Part shown: positions 22,634 through 32,210 of the stretch, piece after piece
Position numbering within the stretch: position 1 is the first letter of the stretch
How the letters are laid out: every line of letters starts with the position of its first letter
Assembly: GCF_030064675.1 (NCBI RefSeq)
Contig: NZ_CP116413.1
Span: forward strand, 8,771,501 to 8,835,500
Direction of reading: 5' to 3'
From: Crossiella sp. CA-258035
GTDB taxonomy: Bacteria; Actinomycetota; Actinomycetes; Mycobacteriales; Pseudonocardiaceae
DNA: 64,000 bases
Position numbers and translations under genes: made by a program
Notes under the pieces: model-generated
The model's database searches: none
What the model was told of the DNA's origin: nothing
What the model saw: the letters and a program-made list of their open reading frames with translations, nothing else

Positions 22634-25507
22634 GTGCCGGACGACCACCGCGAGGGCGGTTACGGTTCCCGCTCCGGACGACGTCGGCGGGCTGAGGACG
22701 AGACCCCCGATCTGGACCAGCCCAGCAGGCGCCGCCGGTCCCTGGACGACGGCGGGGGCACCTCGGTGTCGGACCTGCTCGCCAAGCACGGCGGCACTTC
22801 CGACAAGCTGCCCCGCCCGGCCCCGCCACCCGCGCCGCAGCACGACTTCGCGCCGCCACCCATGCCGCCGGTGCCGCCCCGCGACGCGCCACCCATGCCG
22901 CCCAGGGACGCGCCGCCGCCGATGCCGCCGCGACCGGCTCCGGTTCGGCCGCCGCGCGCGCCGATGCCGCCGCAGGGCAGGCCGCAGGAGGATCTCGGCC
23001 AGCCGAGCGGTGGGCGCATGCCGCCGCCAGCGGATCAGCCCAGTGGCGGGCGGATGCCGCCACCCATGGACCAGCCCGGCGGGCGGATGCCGCCACCGGT
23101 GGATCAGCCCAGCGGTGGGCGGATGCCACCGCCGGCGGACCTCGCTCCGCCGACCGGTGGCCGGATGCCGCCGCCCCGGGATCTCGGGCAGCCCTCCGGT
23201 GGCCGGATGCCGCCGCCGGACAACGGCGGGCGGATGCCGCCGAGGGACATCGCCCAGCCGACCGGTGGGCGGATGCCGCCGCCGGGAGACCTCGCCCAGC
23301 CCACGGGCGGCCGGATGCCGCCGCCCGACGGTGGCCGCATGCCGCCGCCACGGGACCTGGGTCAGCCGAGCGGTGGCCGGATGCCGCCGCCCCGGCCGCC
23401 GCGCGGACGACCGCAGGGCGGGCCGCCTGGCGCACCGCAACAGGGTGGGCCGCAGCAGGGTGGTCCCCAGGGCGGGCCGCCGCCGGTGGATCCGCCGACG
23501 GGGGGCGGTTTCGCGGCGCTCGACGAGCCGGTCGCGCCGCCCGCCGGGCGTGCCACGCCGCCGCAGGGTGGCAGGCCGCCTCGGCCGCCGCAGGGTGCTC
23601 GGCCGGGGAACCGGCCGCCCGTGCCGCCGACGCCGCCTGTGCCGCCCGCTCAGCCCGCTGAGCCGGTCGACGGCGAGATGGACGACAAGCGGCGCAAGAT
23701 CGACGCCACCCTGTCCCGGTTCTCCGCCGTGCACGACGAGATGGCCGAGATCGAGGAAGCGGAGCGGGAGCGGCGCGGCAAGCTGACCCAGTTCATCCGG
23801 ATCGGCGGCAAGGACAAGGACAAGACCGACAAGCCCGATCCCGCGGAGCAGACGCAGCTGGTCGAGCGGCCCGGTTCGGTGGACGTGCCCACCATGGGGG
23901 TGCCGTACCACGAGCTGGTCGACGACGACGAGGACGAGCCGCCGCGCGCGGCGGCCTACGCCAGCGCGCCGCCGGCGGAGGAAGACCCGGACGCGCTGCG
24001 CAGGCGGCGGCTGGTGCTGGTGGGCAAGGCGCTGGTGGTCGCGGTCGCCGCGGTGGTGCTGGTGGCCACCGGGATCGGCTGGGCGGGCAAGCAGTGGATC
24101 AACGGACAGATCCGCGAGGTGTCCGCGCTGGACCCGAACTCCGACCAGATCCAGGACAAGGACAAGCAGTACGGCGCGGAGAACTTCCTCATGATCGGCT
24201 CGGACACCAGGGCCGGGGCCACCGCCGAGGACGGCGTTGGGGACGAGAAGATCTCCGGCGGCGCGCGGGCGGACACCGTGATGGTGGCGCACGTGCCCGC
24301 GGACCGGAAGCGCGTGGTGATCATGTCCTTCCCGCGCGACATGGACGTCACCATCCCGGCCTGCGAGGGCTGGGACGCCAAGACCGGCAAGTACACCGGC
24401 AAGACCGAGCCCGCGCGGAAGAACCAGAAGCTCAACGCGGCCTACGCCGTCGGCGGCCCGAAGTGCATCACCAAGCTGGTGCTCCAGCTCTCCGGCCTGA
24501 ACATCAACCACTTCGTCGGCATCGACTTCCACGGCTTCAAGGCCATGGTCAACGCGGTCAAGGGCGTTGAGGTGTGCGTGCCGAAGCCGTTGATCGACGA
24601 GGAGCTGGGCGCGGTCATCACCCAGACCGGGCGGCAGACCATCTCCGGCGACACCGCGCTGAGCTACGTGCGCATCCGCAAGGTCAAGGGCCAGGCGCAG
24701 AGCGACTACGAGCGGATCGAGCGGCAGCAGCGGTTCCTGTCCTCGTTGCTGCGCAAGGTGATGTCCCAGCAGGTGCTCACCAGCCCGACCCAGCTGCAGG
24801 ACTTCGTGAAGGCCTTCGCCAGCTCCACCTACGGCGAGAACATCGGCATCGACCAGATGCTCACCCTCGGCACCTCCTTGCAGGGCTTGGAAGCGGGCCG
24901 GGTGACCTTCGTGCAGGTGCCGGTGCGCACGGTCGAGCTGGCGCCCAAGAAGTACCGCGAGGAGTTCCGGGAGAAGGACGCCAAGGCGCTGTTCCAGGCG
25001 ATCATCAACGGCACCCCGCTGCCGCAGGAGAAGCCGGCCGGCGGCGCGGCCAACCAGAACCCGATGCCGCAGGCGCAGAACAACCCGCCGGTGGACCTGA
25101 GCCCGGCCGCGCTGGTGGACCCGAAGACGGTGAAGATCCAGGTGCTCAACGGATCCGACAAGGCAGGCAACGCGGCCAAGGCGGTCACCGGCCTGGAGGG
25201 CCTCGGTTTCTCGGTGGTGAAGAAGGGCACCTCGCCCTCGCCGAGCAACAAGACGGTGATCCGCTTCTCCGACGAGCGCAGGGATGCCGCACGCACGCTG
25301 GCCGCCGCGGTGCCCGGCGCCACGCTCACCCCAGATCCCAGTATGGGCGGGGCGATCCAGCTGATCCTCGGGCCGGAGTTCGACGGCAAGGTGGTCAAGC
25401 CGAGCGGCGGCAGTGGCGGTGGCACCAGCACTCCCGGGCAGACGCCGACCAGCAAGCTGCCCGGTGATCTGTCCACTGTGAACGGTGCGGACAACAGCTG
25501 CACGTGA
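22634..25507 (+). CDS. LytR-CpsA-Psr (LCP) family protein with long proline-rich N-terminus
   Basis: 957 aa. The GTG start at 22634 follows AAGGAG. Residues about 1-440 are cytoplasmic and disordered: Pro-rich, with eleven degenerate copies of GGRMPPP at residues about 123-256. A coiled/acidic linker and one TM segment (about 457-480) follow. The extracellular LCP domain begins near residue 510 (ENFLMIGSDTRAG) with the Arg/Asp-rich polyprenyl-phosphate site (FPRDMDVTIP, SYVRIRKV), and a LytR_C domain lies at about 833-918. LCP enzymes attach lipid-linked polymers such as arabinogalactan or teichoic acids to peptidoglycan. Orthologous position to Rv0822c. Confidence 0.88.
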   Translation: MPDDHREGGYGSRSGRRRRAEDETPDLDQPSRRRRSLDDGGGTSVSDLLAKHGGTSDKLPRPAPPPAPQHDFAPPPMPPVPPRDAPPMPPRDAPPPMPPRPAPVRPPRAPMPPQGRPQEDLGQPSGGRMPPPADQPSGGRMPPPMDQPGGRMPPPVDQPSGGRMPPPADLAPPTGGRMPPPRDLGQPSGGRMPPPDNGGRMPPRDIAQPTGGRMPPPGDLAQPTGGRMPPPDGGRMPPPRDLGQPSGGRMPPPRPPRGRPQGGPPGAPQQGGPQQGGPQGGPPPVDPPTGGGFAALDEPVAPPAGRATPPQGGRPPRPPQGARPGNRPPVPPTPPVPPAQPAEPVDGEMDDKRRKIDATLSRFSAVHDEMAEIEEAERERRGKLTQFIRIGGKDKDKTDKPDPAEQTQLVERPGSVDVPTMGVPYHELVDDDEDEPPRAAAYASAPPAEEDPDALRRRRLVLVGKALVVAVAAVVLVATGIGWAGKQWINGQIREVSALDPNSDQIQDKDKQYGAENFLMIGSDTRAGATAEDGVGDEKISGGARADTVMVAHVPADRKRVVIMSFPRDMDVTIPACEGWDAKTGKYTGKTEPARKNQKLNAAYAVGGPKCITKLVLQLSGLNINHFVGIDFHGFKAMVNAVKGVEVCVPKPLIDEELGAVITQTGRQTISGDTALSYVRIRKVKGQAQSDYERIERQQRFLSSLLRKVMSQQVLTSPTQLQDFVKAFASSTYGENIGIDQMLTLGTSLQGLEAGRVTFVQVPVRTVELAPKKYREEFREKDAKALFQAIINGTPLPQEKPAGGAANQNPMPQAQNNPPVDLSPAALVDPKTVKIQVLNGSDKAGNAAKAVTGLEGLGFSVVKKGTSPSPSNKTVIRFSDERRDAARTLAAAVPGATLTPDPSMGGAIQLILGPEFDGKVVKPSGGSGGGTSTPGQTPTSKLPGDLSTVNGADNSCT
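23002..23400 (+). repeat. Degenerate tandem repeat encoding eleven GGRMPPP units
   Basis: Within the LCP gene a 21-51 bp unit recurs eleven times, each encoding (S/T/P)GGRMPPP followed by an acidic linker such as ADQPS or RDLGQP. Codons for GGRMPPP vary between units, so it is an old repeat rather than a recent slippage product. Confidence 0.8.
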
Positions 25508-25558
25508 GGTGGCCGCACCGCCGCTGACCGGGCCTTGTGCATCAGCTGTTCCGGTCGC

Positions 25559-25580
25559 GTTTACGGCTGGTTCACCAATG
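25559..25580 (+). promoter_or_regulatory. Candidate PHO box upstream of phoU
   Basis: Two adjacent 11-bp units, GTTTACGGCTG and GTTCACCAATG, match the direct-repeat PHO box bound by PhoP in Streptomyces (consensus about GTTCACCnnnG). They lie 28 bp upstream of a -10-like TAGGCT (25608-25613), which itself is 7 nt before ATG 25621, implying a leaderless phoU transcript activated under phosphate limitation. Confidence 0.6.
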
Positions 25581-25620
25581 GATGCAGACCTCGCGACCAT
25601 CGCGACGTAGGCTGACGGGC

Positions 25621-26274
25621 ATGCGCGAGGCCTATCACGAGCAGCTCGATCGTTTCGCCGAGATCCTCGGTGACATGACCGCCGATGTCGCGAAAGCGAT
25701 GGAGAAGTCGACCGCAGCGCTGCTGAACGTCGACCTCGGCCTTGCCGAACAGGTGATCGACGAGGACGCCAAGATCGACGACGCCCGTGCGGCGGCGGAG
25801 GAACAGGCGTTCGCGCTGCTGGCCCTGCAGGCCCCGGTGGCCACCGACCTGCGGGTCGTGGTCGCCGCGATCCACGCCGCGGAGGACCTGGAGCGGATGG
25901 GCGACCTAGCCCTGCACGTGGCCAAGGCGACCAGGCGCAGGCACCCCAACGGTGTGCTGCCCGACCAGGTGCGCGAGGACTTCGCCCAGATGGGCCGGGT
26001 CGCGGTGGAGCTGGCCAAGAAGGCCGAGCTGGTCATCCGCAACCGGGACGTCGCACTGGCCGAGCAGCTGGAGCAGGACGACGACGAGATGGACGACCTG
26101 CACAAGCACCTGTTCACCGTGCTGATGGCCAAGGACTGGCCGCACGGTGTGGCTCCGGCGGTGGACATCACGCTGCTGGGCCGCTTCTACGAGCGCTTCG
26201 CCGACCACGCGGTGGCGCTGGCCCGCCGGGTGGTGTTCATCGCCACCGGCAAGATGCCGGGCCGCGAGGACTGA
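25621..26274 (+). CDS. phoU: Phosphate signalling regulator PhoU
   Basis: 217 aa. Two three-helix PhoU repeats, each with the E/DxxxD metal-binding pattern ([20 protein letters not shown], then [15 protein letters not shown]). PhoU dampens PhoR-PhoP signalling when phosphate is plentiful and interacts with the PstB transporter component. It converges on pstB across a strong terminator; corresponds to Rv0821c (phoY2). ATG 25621 is probably leaderless. Confidence 0.92.
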   Translation: MREAYHEQLDRFAEILGDMTADVAKAMEKSTAALLNVDLGLAEQVIDEDAKIDDARAAAEEQAFALLALQAPVATDLRVVVAAIHAAEDLERMGDLALHVAKATRRRHPNGVLPDQVREDFAQMGRVAVELAKKAELVIRNRDVALAEQLEQDDDEMDDLHKHLFTVLMAKDWPHGVAPAVDITLLGRFYERFADHAVALARRVVFIATGKMPGRED

Positions 26275-26290
26275 TTTCCCTTAGGACACA

Positions 26291-26328
26291 ACGAAGGCCG
26301 GGTCCCAGTCACGGGACCCGGCCTTCGT
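26291..26328. terminator. Bidirectional hairpin terminator between phoU and pstB
   Basis: A perfect 16-bp stem (26291-26306 pairs with 26313-26328) with a 6-nt loop AGTCAC lies between the convergent phoU and pstB stops. No T-tract follows, as is common for high-GC actinobacterial terminators. Confidence 0.8.
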
Positions 26329-26350
26329 GGTTCGCCAGAACCCTTGCGGC

Positions 26351-27127
26351 TTAACCGAAACGGCCCGAGATGTAGTCCTCGGTGGCCTTCTGGGTCGGGT
26401 TGGAGAAGATCTTCTCGGTGTCGTCGACCTCGACCAGGCGGCCCGGCTGGCCGACGCCGGCCAGGTTGAAGAACGCCGTCTGGTCGCTCACCCGCGCGGC
26501 CTGCTGCATGTTGTGGGTGACGATGACGATCGTGTAGTCCTTCTTCAGCTCGGTGATCAGGTCCTCGATCGCCAGCGTGGAGATCGGGTCCAGTGCCGAA
26601 CAGGGCTCGTCCATCAGCAGCACGTCCGGCTGCACCGCGATGGCGCGGGCGATGCACAGGCGCTGCTGCTGACCGCCGGAGAGGCCGCCGCCGGGCTTGT
26701 CCAGGCGGTCCTTGACCTCTTCCCAGAGGTTCGCGCCGCGCAGCGAGCGCTCGCAGACCTCCTCCAGCTTCTTCTTGCCCTTCATGCCGGCCAGCTTCAG
26801 CCCGGCCACCACGTTGTCCCTGATGGACATGGTGGGGAACGGGTTGGGCCGCTGGAACACCATGCCGATGGTGCGCCGGACCGACACCGGGTCCACCGCG
26901 GTGGCGTAGATGTCCTCGCCGTCCAGCAGGACCTGACCGTCCACCCGCGCGCCCGGGATCACCTCGTGCATGCGGTTCAGCGAGCGCAGCACGGTGGACT
27001 TGCCGCAACCCGAGGGCCCGATGAACGCGGTGACACTGCGCGGCGGCACCTGGAGGGTGACCCCGTCCACGGCGTGGAACTTGCCGTAGTAGATGTTGAG
27101 GTCTTTGACGTCGATGCGCTTGGCCAT
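26351..27127 (-). CDS. pstB: Phosphate ABC transporter ATP-binding protein
   Basis: 258 aa. Walker [10 protein letters not shown] at residues 37-45, [13 protein letters not shown]-loop region typical of Pst[15 protein letters not shown] signature, Walker [14 protein letters not shown] and switch VTHNMQQA. Powers high-affinity phosphate import through PstC/PstA. Last gene of the pstSCAB operon on the minus strand; separated from pstA by 16 bp. Confidence 0.96.
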   Translation of the reverse strand: MAKRIDVKDLNIYYGKFHAVDGVTLQVPPRSVTAFIGPSGCGKSTVLRSLNRMHEVIPGARVDGQVLLDGEDIYATAVDPVSVRRTIGMVFQRPNPFPTMSIRDNVVAGLKLAGMKGKKKLEEVCERSLRGANLWEEVKDRLDKPGGGLSGGQQQRLCIARAIAVQPDVLLMDEPCSALDPISTLAIEDLITELKKDYTIVIVTHNMQQAARVSDQTAFFNLAGVGQPGRLVEVDDTEKIFSNPTQKATEDYISGRFG

Positions 27128-27143
27128 GACTCCTACCGCCCGC

Positions 27144-28058
27144 TCACTTGGTCTTGATGGCCGAGAGCCGCGAGATGATCGAGGCTACGAGGTTGAACAA
27201 CATGATCACGATCACCAGGGTGAGCGCCGCGCCCCAGGTCCGGTCGAAACCGGCGGTCTCGGGGTTGGCGAACTCCGAGTTCATCATCAGCGGCAGGTTG
27301 GCCATGTTGCCGTCGAAGATGTTGAAGTTGATGAACGGCGCGTAGGCCACCAGCACCAGCGCCGGGGCCGTCTCGCCCATCACCCTGGCCACGCCGAGCA
27401 TCGCGCCGGTCACGATGCCGGACATCGCGGTCGGGATGACCACCTTGACGATCGTCTTCCACTTCGGGATGCCCAGCGCGTACGAGGCTTCGCGCAGCTC
27501 GTTGGGCACGATCTTGAGCATCTCCTCGGTGACCCTGATGACCACCGGCACCATCAGCAGCATCAGCGCCAGCGTCACCGCGAAGGAGCTGCGGGAGAAG
27601 CCGAAGATGCTGATCCACACCGAGTAGACGAACAGCGCGGCCACGATCGAGGGCACACCGGTGAGGATGTCCACCATGAACGTGGTCAGCTTGCCCAGCT
27701 TGCTGCCCACGCCGTACTCGACCAGGTAGATGCCCACCATCACGCCGATCGGCACCGACATCAGCGCGGTGACCAGGCCTTGCACGATGGTGCCGAAGAT
27801 GGCGTGGTACGCGCCGCCGCCCTCCTCGTAGGGCCGCATGCCGGAGAGCGAGTGGGTCCACCAGGTGCTGGACAGGATCGGGCCGAGGCCGCGGGCCAGG
27901 GTCGTGTAGAGCACCCAGACCAGCGGCACGATCGCGATCAGGAAGGCCAGCCCGACCAGCACGGTGGCCAGCACGTTCTTGGTCTTGCGGGCGCCGCTGA
28001 CCGGCTGGAAGGCCGGGGGCGCCGCCGGGCGTTCGAGGTCGACGCTCGCCGTGGTCAC
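27144..28058 (-). CDS. pstA: Phosphate ABC transporter permease PstA
   Basis: 304 aa, about six TM segments. The EAA cytoplasmic loop reads [24 protein letters not shown] start 28058 overlaps the pstC stop (GTGA) and AGGAGT precedes it. The first 30 residues are a hydrophilic Pro-containing extension. Forms the membrane channel with PstC. Confidence 0.94.
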   Translation of the reverse strand: MTTASVDLERPAAPPAFQPVSGARKTKNVLATVLVGLAFLIAIVPLVWVLYTTLARGLGPILSSTWWTHSLSGMRPYEEGGGAYHAIFGTIVQGLVTALMSVPIGVMVGIYLVEYGVGSKLGKLTTFMVDILTGVPSIVAALFVYSVWISIFGFSRSSFAVTLALMLLMVPVVIRVTEEMLKIVPNELREASYALGIPKWKTIVKVVIPTAMSGIVTGAMLGVARVMGETAPALVLVAYAPFINFNIFDGNMANLPLMMNSEFANPETAGFDRTWGAALTLVIVIMLFNLVASIISRLSAIKTK

Positions 28059-29008
28059 GAGTACTCCTTCTTGCGGGCGACGATCGAGCGCGCGGTGGCG
28101 TTGACCGCGAAGGTCAGCACGAACAGCACCAGGCCCGCGGCGATGTAGGCGCCAGCGGCCAGCGGGCTGCTGGCCGCCTCGCTGATGCCCAGGGCGATCT
28201 TGGAGGCGAAGGTGGAGCCGCCGTCGAAGAGGCTGAAGAACGGCTGCTGCGCGGTGGTGGACAGGATCAGGTACAGCGCCATGGTCTCGCCGAGCGCGCG
28301 GCCGAGGCCGAGCATGGAGGCGTTGACGAACCCGGCCTTGCCGAAGGGCAGCACCGTGGTCTGGATGACCTCCCAGCGGGTCGCCCCCAGGGCCAGCGCG
28401 CCCTCGATGTGCTCGCGCGGGGTGCGCGCGAAGACCTCGCGGCTGACCCCGGTGACCGTGGGCAGGATCATCACCGCGAGCACCACGCCCGCGGTGAAGA
28501 TGTGGCCGCCACCGGCCGGGTTCACGTTGCCCTGTGCGAACAACGGGATCCAGCCGAGGTTGGCGGTCAGCCACTCGGCGAAGGGGGTCAGCACCGGCGC
28601 GAGCACCTGGATGCCCCACAGGCCGAAGATGATCGAGGGCACCGCGGCCAGCAGGTCGACCACGTAGGCGAAGGGCCGGGCCAGGCGGCGCGGCGCGTAC
28701 TGGGTGAGGAACAGCGCGATGCCCAGCGACACCGGCATGGCCAGCAGCAGGGCCAGCAGGGAGGAGGCCACGGTCACCCAGAGCAGGTCCGGGATGCCGA
28801 AGCGCAGGTTGTTGAGGTCGTTGGTGTCCCAGGCGTAGGAGAACAGGAAGTTCGCGTTGTTCGCCTGCAGGGACGGGATGGCCTGCAGCAGCAGGAAGAT
28901 CCCGATGGCGCCGATCAGCGCGACGATGAAGACGCCGGAGCTGCGGGCGAGCCCGCTGAAGATGCGGTCGCCTGGTCGTCGGACCGGCTTGCTCGGCGCG
29001 GTGGTCAC
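28055..29008 (-). CDS. pstC: Phosphate ABC transporter permease PstC
   Basis: 317 aa, about six TM segments. The EAA loop reads [24 protein letters not shown] start 29008. The gap to pstS is 93 bp, containing a GC-rich inverted repeat (gcgggcggtcc near 29042 / ggaccgcccgc near 29060) that could modulate readthrough from the abundant pstS message. Confidence 0.94.
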   Translation of the reverse strand: MTTAPSKPVRRPGDRIFSGLARSSGVFIVALIGAIGIFLLLQAIPSLQANNANFLFSYAWDTNDLNNLRFGIPDLLWVTVASSLLALLLAMPVSLGIALFLTQYAPRRLARPFAYVVDLLAAVPSIIFGLWGIQVLAPVLTPFAEWLTANLGWIPLFAQGNVNPAGGGHIFTAGVVLAVMILPTVTGVSREVFARTPREHIEGALALGATRWEVIQTTVLPFGKAGFVNASMLGLGRALGETMALYLILSTTAQQPFFSLFDGGSTFASKIALGISEAASSPLAAGAYIAAGLVLFVLTFAVNATARSIVARKKEYS

Positions 29009-29101
29009 GGTGGAGATGTGTGCCTCCGGTAGTTCCGGCGATGCGGGCGGTCCTGGTGGGGGACCGCCCGCATCGGGTCGCTCATGACGCGCGAGGTGGG
29101 G

Positions 29102-30220
29102 TCAGGAGATCGACTTGATCGACTCGGTGAGCTTGGTGCGGAACTCCGCCGGGACCGGCACGTAGCCGATCTTCGGCAGGCGGTCCTGGCCGGTGGTGGA
29201 GGCCACGGTCAGGAAGTTCTTCAGCGCGGTCGCGGTGTCCGCGTCGGCGCTCTTGGAGCAGACGATCTCGTAGGTGACCAGCACCAGCGGGTAGGAGCCC
29301 GCGGTCTTGTCGGCGTAGAGCGCCTTGAGGTCCAGCACCAGGTCGCCGGGGGTCTTGCTGGTCTGCAGCTTGGCGTTGGCGATGGCCTTGCCGGTGCTGG
29401 CGTCGGTCAGCTCGACCGCGCCCGCGCCGGAGTCCAGCTTGGCGATGCCCAGCTTGCTGGCCTTGGCGAAGGAGACCTCGACGTAGGTGATGCCGCCCTC
29501 GGTGGCCTTCACCGCGCTGGCCACGTCGGCCGACTTGGCCTTGCCGTCGCCGATGCCGCCCTTGAACTCCTTGCCGTCGCCCTTGGTCCAGGCCTGCGGG
29601 GCCGCGGCGGCCAGGTACTTCTGGAAGTTGTCGGTGGTGCCGGACTGGCCGGAGCGGAAGACCACGCCGATCGCCTTGTCCGGCAGGTTGGCCGAGCCGT
29701 TGGCGGCCTTGATGGCCGGGTCGTTCCAGTTCTTGATCGCGCCGCTGAAGATCTTGGCGACCAGGTCCGGGGTGAGGGTCAGGCCCTCGACACCGGGCAG
29801 GTTGTAGGCGATCGCGACCGGGCCGAAGACCAGCGGCAGGTGCAGCGGGGCGGCGCCGCCGCAGCGCTCGGTGGCCTTGGTGACCTCGTCGGACTTGAGC
29901 GGGGAGTCCGAGCCGGCGAAGTCGACCTGCTTGGACAGGAAGTTCTTGATGCCGTCGCCGGAGGAGGAGACGTTGTAGGCGACGTTGAACTCCTTGCAGG
30001 CCTCGACGTAGGAGGCGGTGAACTCGGTCATGGCGTTGCCCTGGGCGGACGAGCCGTCGCCGTTCACCGACTTCTTGCCGCCGCAGGCGACCGAACCGGA
30101 CGCCGAGCTGGTGGAGCCGCCGGTGTTGCCGGGGGCGTTGTTGTCCGAACCACACGCCGAGAGCAGAAGCGCGCCCGCGGCCACGACTCCGAGCACGGCA
30201 GCGTGCTGCTTGATCTTCAC
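29102..30220 (-). CDS. pstS: Phosphate-binding lipoprotein PstS
   Basis: 372 aa. Lipobox LLSAC places Cys at residue 23, anchoring it outside the membrane. Phosphate-binding signatures are present: GDGSSAQGNA, the SGDG...DFAGSDSPL region, and RSGQSGTTDNFQKYL. The GTG start at 30220 follows GGAGGACT. Preceded by a multi-unit PHO box. It supplies phosphate to PstC/PstA/PstB. Confidence 0.95.
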   Translation of the reverse strand: MKIKQHAAVLGVVAAGALLLSACGSDNNAPGNTGGSTSSASGSVACGGKKSVNGDGSSAQGNAMTEFTASYVEACKEFNVAYNVSSSGDGIKNFLSKQVDFAGSDSPLKSDEVTKATERCGGAAPLHLPLVFGPVAIAYNLPGVEGLTLTPDLVAKIFSGAIKNWNDPAIKAANGSANLPDKAIGVVFRSGQSGTTDNFQKYLAAAAPQAWTKGDGKEFKGGIGDGKAKSADVASAVKATEGGITYVEVSFAKASKLGIAKLDSGAGAVELTDASTGKAIANAKLQTSKTPGDLVLDLKALYADKTAGSYPLVLVTYEIVCSKSADADTATALKNFLTVASTTGQDRLPKIGYVPVPAEFRTKLTESIKSIS

Positions 30221-30271
30221 CTGAGTCCTCCAGAACGTGGACGGGCGGCGGCACCCGCCCTTCGATTCGGG

Positions 30272-30277
30272 ACGTTA
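30272..30277 (-). promoter_or_regulatory. -10 element of pstS
   Basis: Read on the minus strand, TAACGT lies 6 bp downstream of the last PHO-box unit, so the regulator would sit over the -35 region as in Streptomyces pho promoters. Confidence 0.4.
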
Positions 30278-30282
30278 GGGAC

Positions 30283-30326
30283 CGAGGGTGGACAGGTGGC
30301 CGTCAGCAGGTGAACGGGAGGTGAAC
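30283..30326 (-). promoter_or_regulatory. Multi-unit PHO box of the pst operon
   Basis: Four contiguous 11-bp units on the minus strand: GTTCACCTCCC (30326-30316), GTTCACCTGCT (30315-30305), GACGGCCACCT (30304-30294, degenerate) and GTCCACCCTCG (30293-30283). The first two are near-perfect matches to the PhoP direct-repeat consensus. They lie directly upstream of the pstS -10 region. Confidence 0.8.
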
Positions 30327-30433
30327 AAGCCACCCCCAGTGACCATTCACACCCCATTGAGGTGATCCTGTGACCCTGGTGCGACCTGCGCGTTTGCACT
30401 CCGTGACCGCGCCGTCATCTATTCGTCGCCGCG

Positions 30434-31318
30434 TCACCGTGACCACGCGTACTGCACATCGCTGTCCCAATGCGCGAATCCCAGCTTCTCGTATACCCGG
30501 ATGGCCGCGGTGTTGTCCGACTCCACATAAAGCATTACGGCGGGCAGCCCGCGAACGATCAAATGCCGCAATCCGGCCAGCGTGAGCACCGAGCCGAGCC
30601 CGCCGCCCTGGGCGTCCGGGTCCACTCCAACGACGTAGACCTCCCCGATCGGCTGGTTTCCGGTGTCCGGGCGTGGCGCGTGCACCTTGGTCCAGTGGAA
30701 ACCGACCACCCGCTCGTCCCGGACCGCCAGGAAGAAGCCCGCCGGGTCGAACCAGGGCTCGGCCTCGCGCAGTTCGACGTCCGCGGTGGTCCAGCCGCCC
30801 TGTTCCGGGTGCCAGGAGAAGGCCCGGTTGTTCACCTCGACCACGGCGGCCTCGTCCTGGCCGGGCACGAAGGTGCGCAGGCTCAGGCCCTCGGGCAGGG
30901 CGCGCTCGGGCAGCTCGCCGCCGAAGGTCATCTTCATCCGCCACAGGTCGCGGGCGCGGGTGAAGCCCAGCCTGGCGCCGATGGCCTGGCCGCCGGGGTG
31001 GTCGCCGTGCGCCCAGATCCGCAGCTCGCCCTCGCCTGCCCGCTGGATCAGCTGGTTGACCAGCTCGGTGCCCAGGCCCAGGCGGCGGTGCCGCGGATGC
31101 ACGGCCAGCTCGGCGACGTAGCGGCCGTCGTTGTCCCGGTCCAGGTTCACATAGCCGCCGAGCTCGCCGTCGGCCTGTCTGGCGAGCAGGTGCTCACCGG
31201 AGAGGGACATCAGCACGTGCTCGCCGACCGGGGCTCGCCCGTCGGTCTCGGCGGCCGCGGCCACCAGGGAACGGACGGCTTCGGCTTCGTCAGGGGACAG
31301 CTGGGCCGCCCACGTCAT
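30434..31318 (-). CDS. mshD: Mycothiol synthase
   Basis: 294 aa with two GNAT domains. The N-terminal one has RRLGLGTELVNQL, the C-terminal one VDPDAQGGGLGSVLTLAGL, the acetyl-CoA binding loop. It acetylates Cys-GlcN-Ins, the last step of mycothiol biosynthesis. ATG 31318 is taken as the start; upstream in-frame GTGs at 31324/31327 add two or three residues. Located between the pst operon and glnR exactly as in mycobacteria (Rv0819 between Rv0818 and Rv0820). Confidence 0.92.
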   Translation of the reverse strand: MTWAAQLSPDEAEAVRSLVAAAAETDGRAPVGEHVLMSLSGEHLLARQADGELGGYVNLDRDNDGRYVAELAVHPRHRRLGLGTELVNQLIQRAGEGELRIWAHGDHPGGQAIGARLGFTRARDLWRMKMTFGGELPERALPEGLSLRTFVPGQDEAAVVEVNNRAFSWHPEQGGWTTADVELREAEPWFDPAGFFLAVRDERVVGFHWTKVHAPRPDTGNQPIGEVYVVGVDPDAQGGGLGSVLTLAGLRHLIVRGLPAVMLYVESDNTAAIRVYEKLGFAHWDSDVQYAWSR

Positions 31319-31371
31319 CTGCACCACGGCTCAACCGTAATCGCGATGACGCGGGCGGGCAGCCGCGGAGA

Positions 31372-32112
31372 TCAGGTGACCGGGATGAAGTCCGGGATCT
31401 GCTCGTCCTGGGCCAGCTCGACCCTGGCCGAACCGGCCCGCGGCGGGCGGACGAACTTGTAGCCCACGTTGCGCACGGTGCCGATCAGGGTCTCGTGCTC
31501 GAGGCCGAGCTTGGCGCGCAGCCGCCGCACGTGCACGTCCACCGTGCGGGTGCCGCCGAAGAAGTCGTAGCCCCAGACCTCCTGGAGCAGCTGCGCCCTG
31601 GTGAACACCCGGCCCGCGTGCTGGGCCAGGTACTTGAGCAGCTCGAACTCCTTGTAGGTCAGCTCGAGCGGGCGGCCGCGCAGGCGGGCGGTGTAGGTGG
31701 CGTCGTCGATCACCAGCTCGCCCAGCACCAGCGCGCCGTCGTTGCCGCGGTGCGCGGCGGCCCGCCGGGAGCGGACCAGGCGCAGCCGGGCGTCCACCTC
31801 GGCCGGGCCGGCGGTGGGCAGCAGGATCTCGTCGATGCCCCAGTCCGCGCTGACCCCGACCAGGCCGCCCTCGTTGACCACGGCGACCACCGGGACGTCG
31901 ATGCCGCTGCTGGTCAGCAGGCGGCAGAGGCTGCGGGCGCCGACCAGGTCGGTGCGCGCGTCCACCAGCACCGCGTCGTGCGGACCGGCCTCCAGCAGCT
32001 GGGAGACATCAGGCACCAGCGGGCGCACCTGGTGCGGCAGCAGGGCGAGGGCGGGCAGCACGGACTCCGGGTCGCGGTCCGTGGTCAGCAGAAGCAGGTC
32101 CACGCTGGTCAT
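31372..32112 (-). CDS. glnR: OmpR-type nitrogen regulator GlnR
   Basis: 246 aa. The receiver-like domain ([27 protein letters not shown] carries the conserved Asp) lacks parts of the acidic phosphorylation pocket, as in GlnR orphans. The winged helix ([19 protein letters not shown], then [15 protein letters not shown]) is at residues about 140-225. Adjacent to mshD, as in mycobacteria. It regulates nitrogen assimilation genes such as glnA and amtB. AAGGAGG precedes the ATG. Confidence 0.9.
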   Translation of the reverse strand: MTSVDLLLLTTDRDPESVLPALALLPHQVRPLVPDVSQLLEAGPHDAVLVDARTDLVGARSLCRLLTSSGIDVPVVAVVNEGGLVGVSADWGIDEILLPTAGPAEVDARLRLVRSRRAAAHRGNDGALVLGELVIDDATYTARLRGRPLELTYKEFELLKYLAQHAGRVFTRAQLLQEVWGYDFFGGTRTVDVHVRRLRAKLGLEHETLIGTVRNVGYKFVRPPRAGSARVELAQDEQIPDFIPVT

Positions 32113-32210
32113 GGCGCCGCCTCCTTTCCACGCTCACCGGGTCGCCCCGGCCGCGCGTAGTAGTCAGGCTTCGGCGCCATTGCCGCTGGATGAACGGGAG
32201 GATACTCGGC

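Noticed and set aside
23002-23400. CRISPR-like spacing in the LCP gene repeat
   Set aside because: Repeats are coding, unequal and degenerate, with no unique spacers or cas genes.
22610-25600. Minus-strand 996-codon open frame opposite the LCP gene
   Set aside because: His/Arg/Gly-rich product with no recognisable fold; it mirrors codon bias of the real gene.
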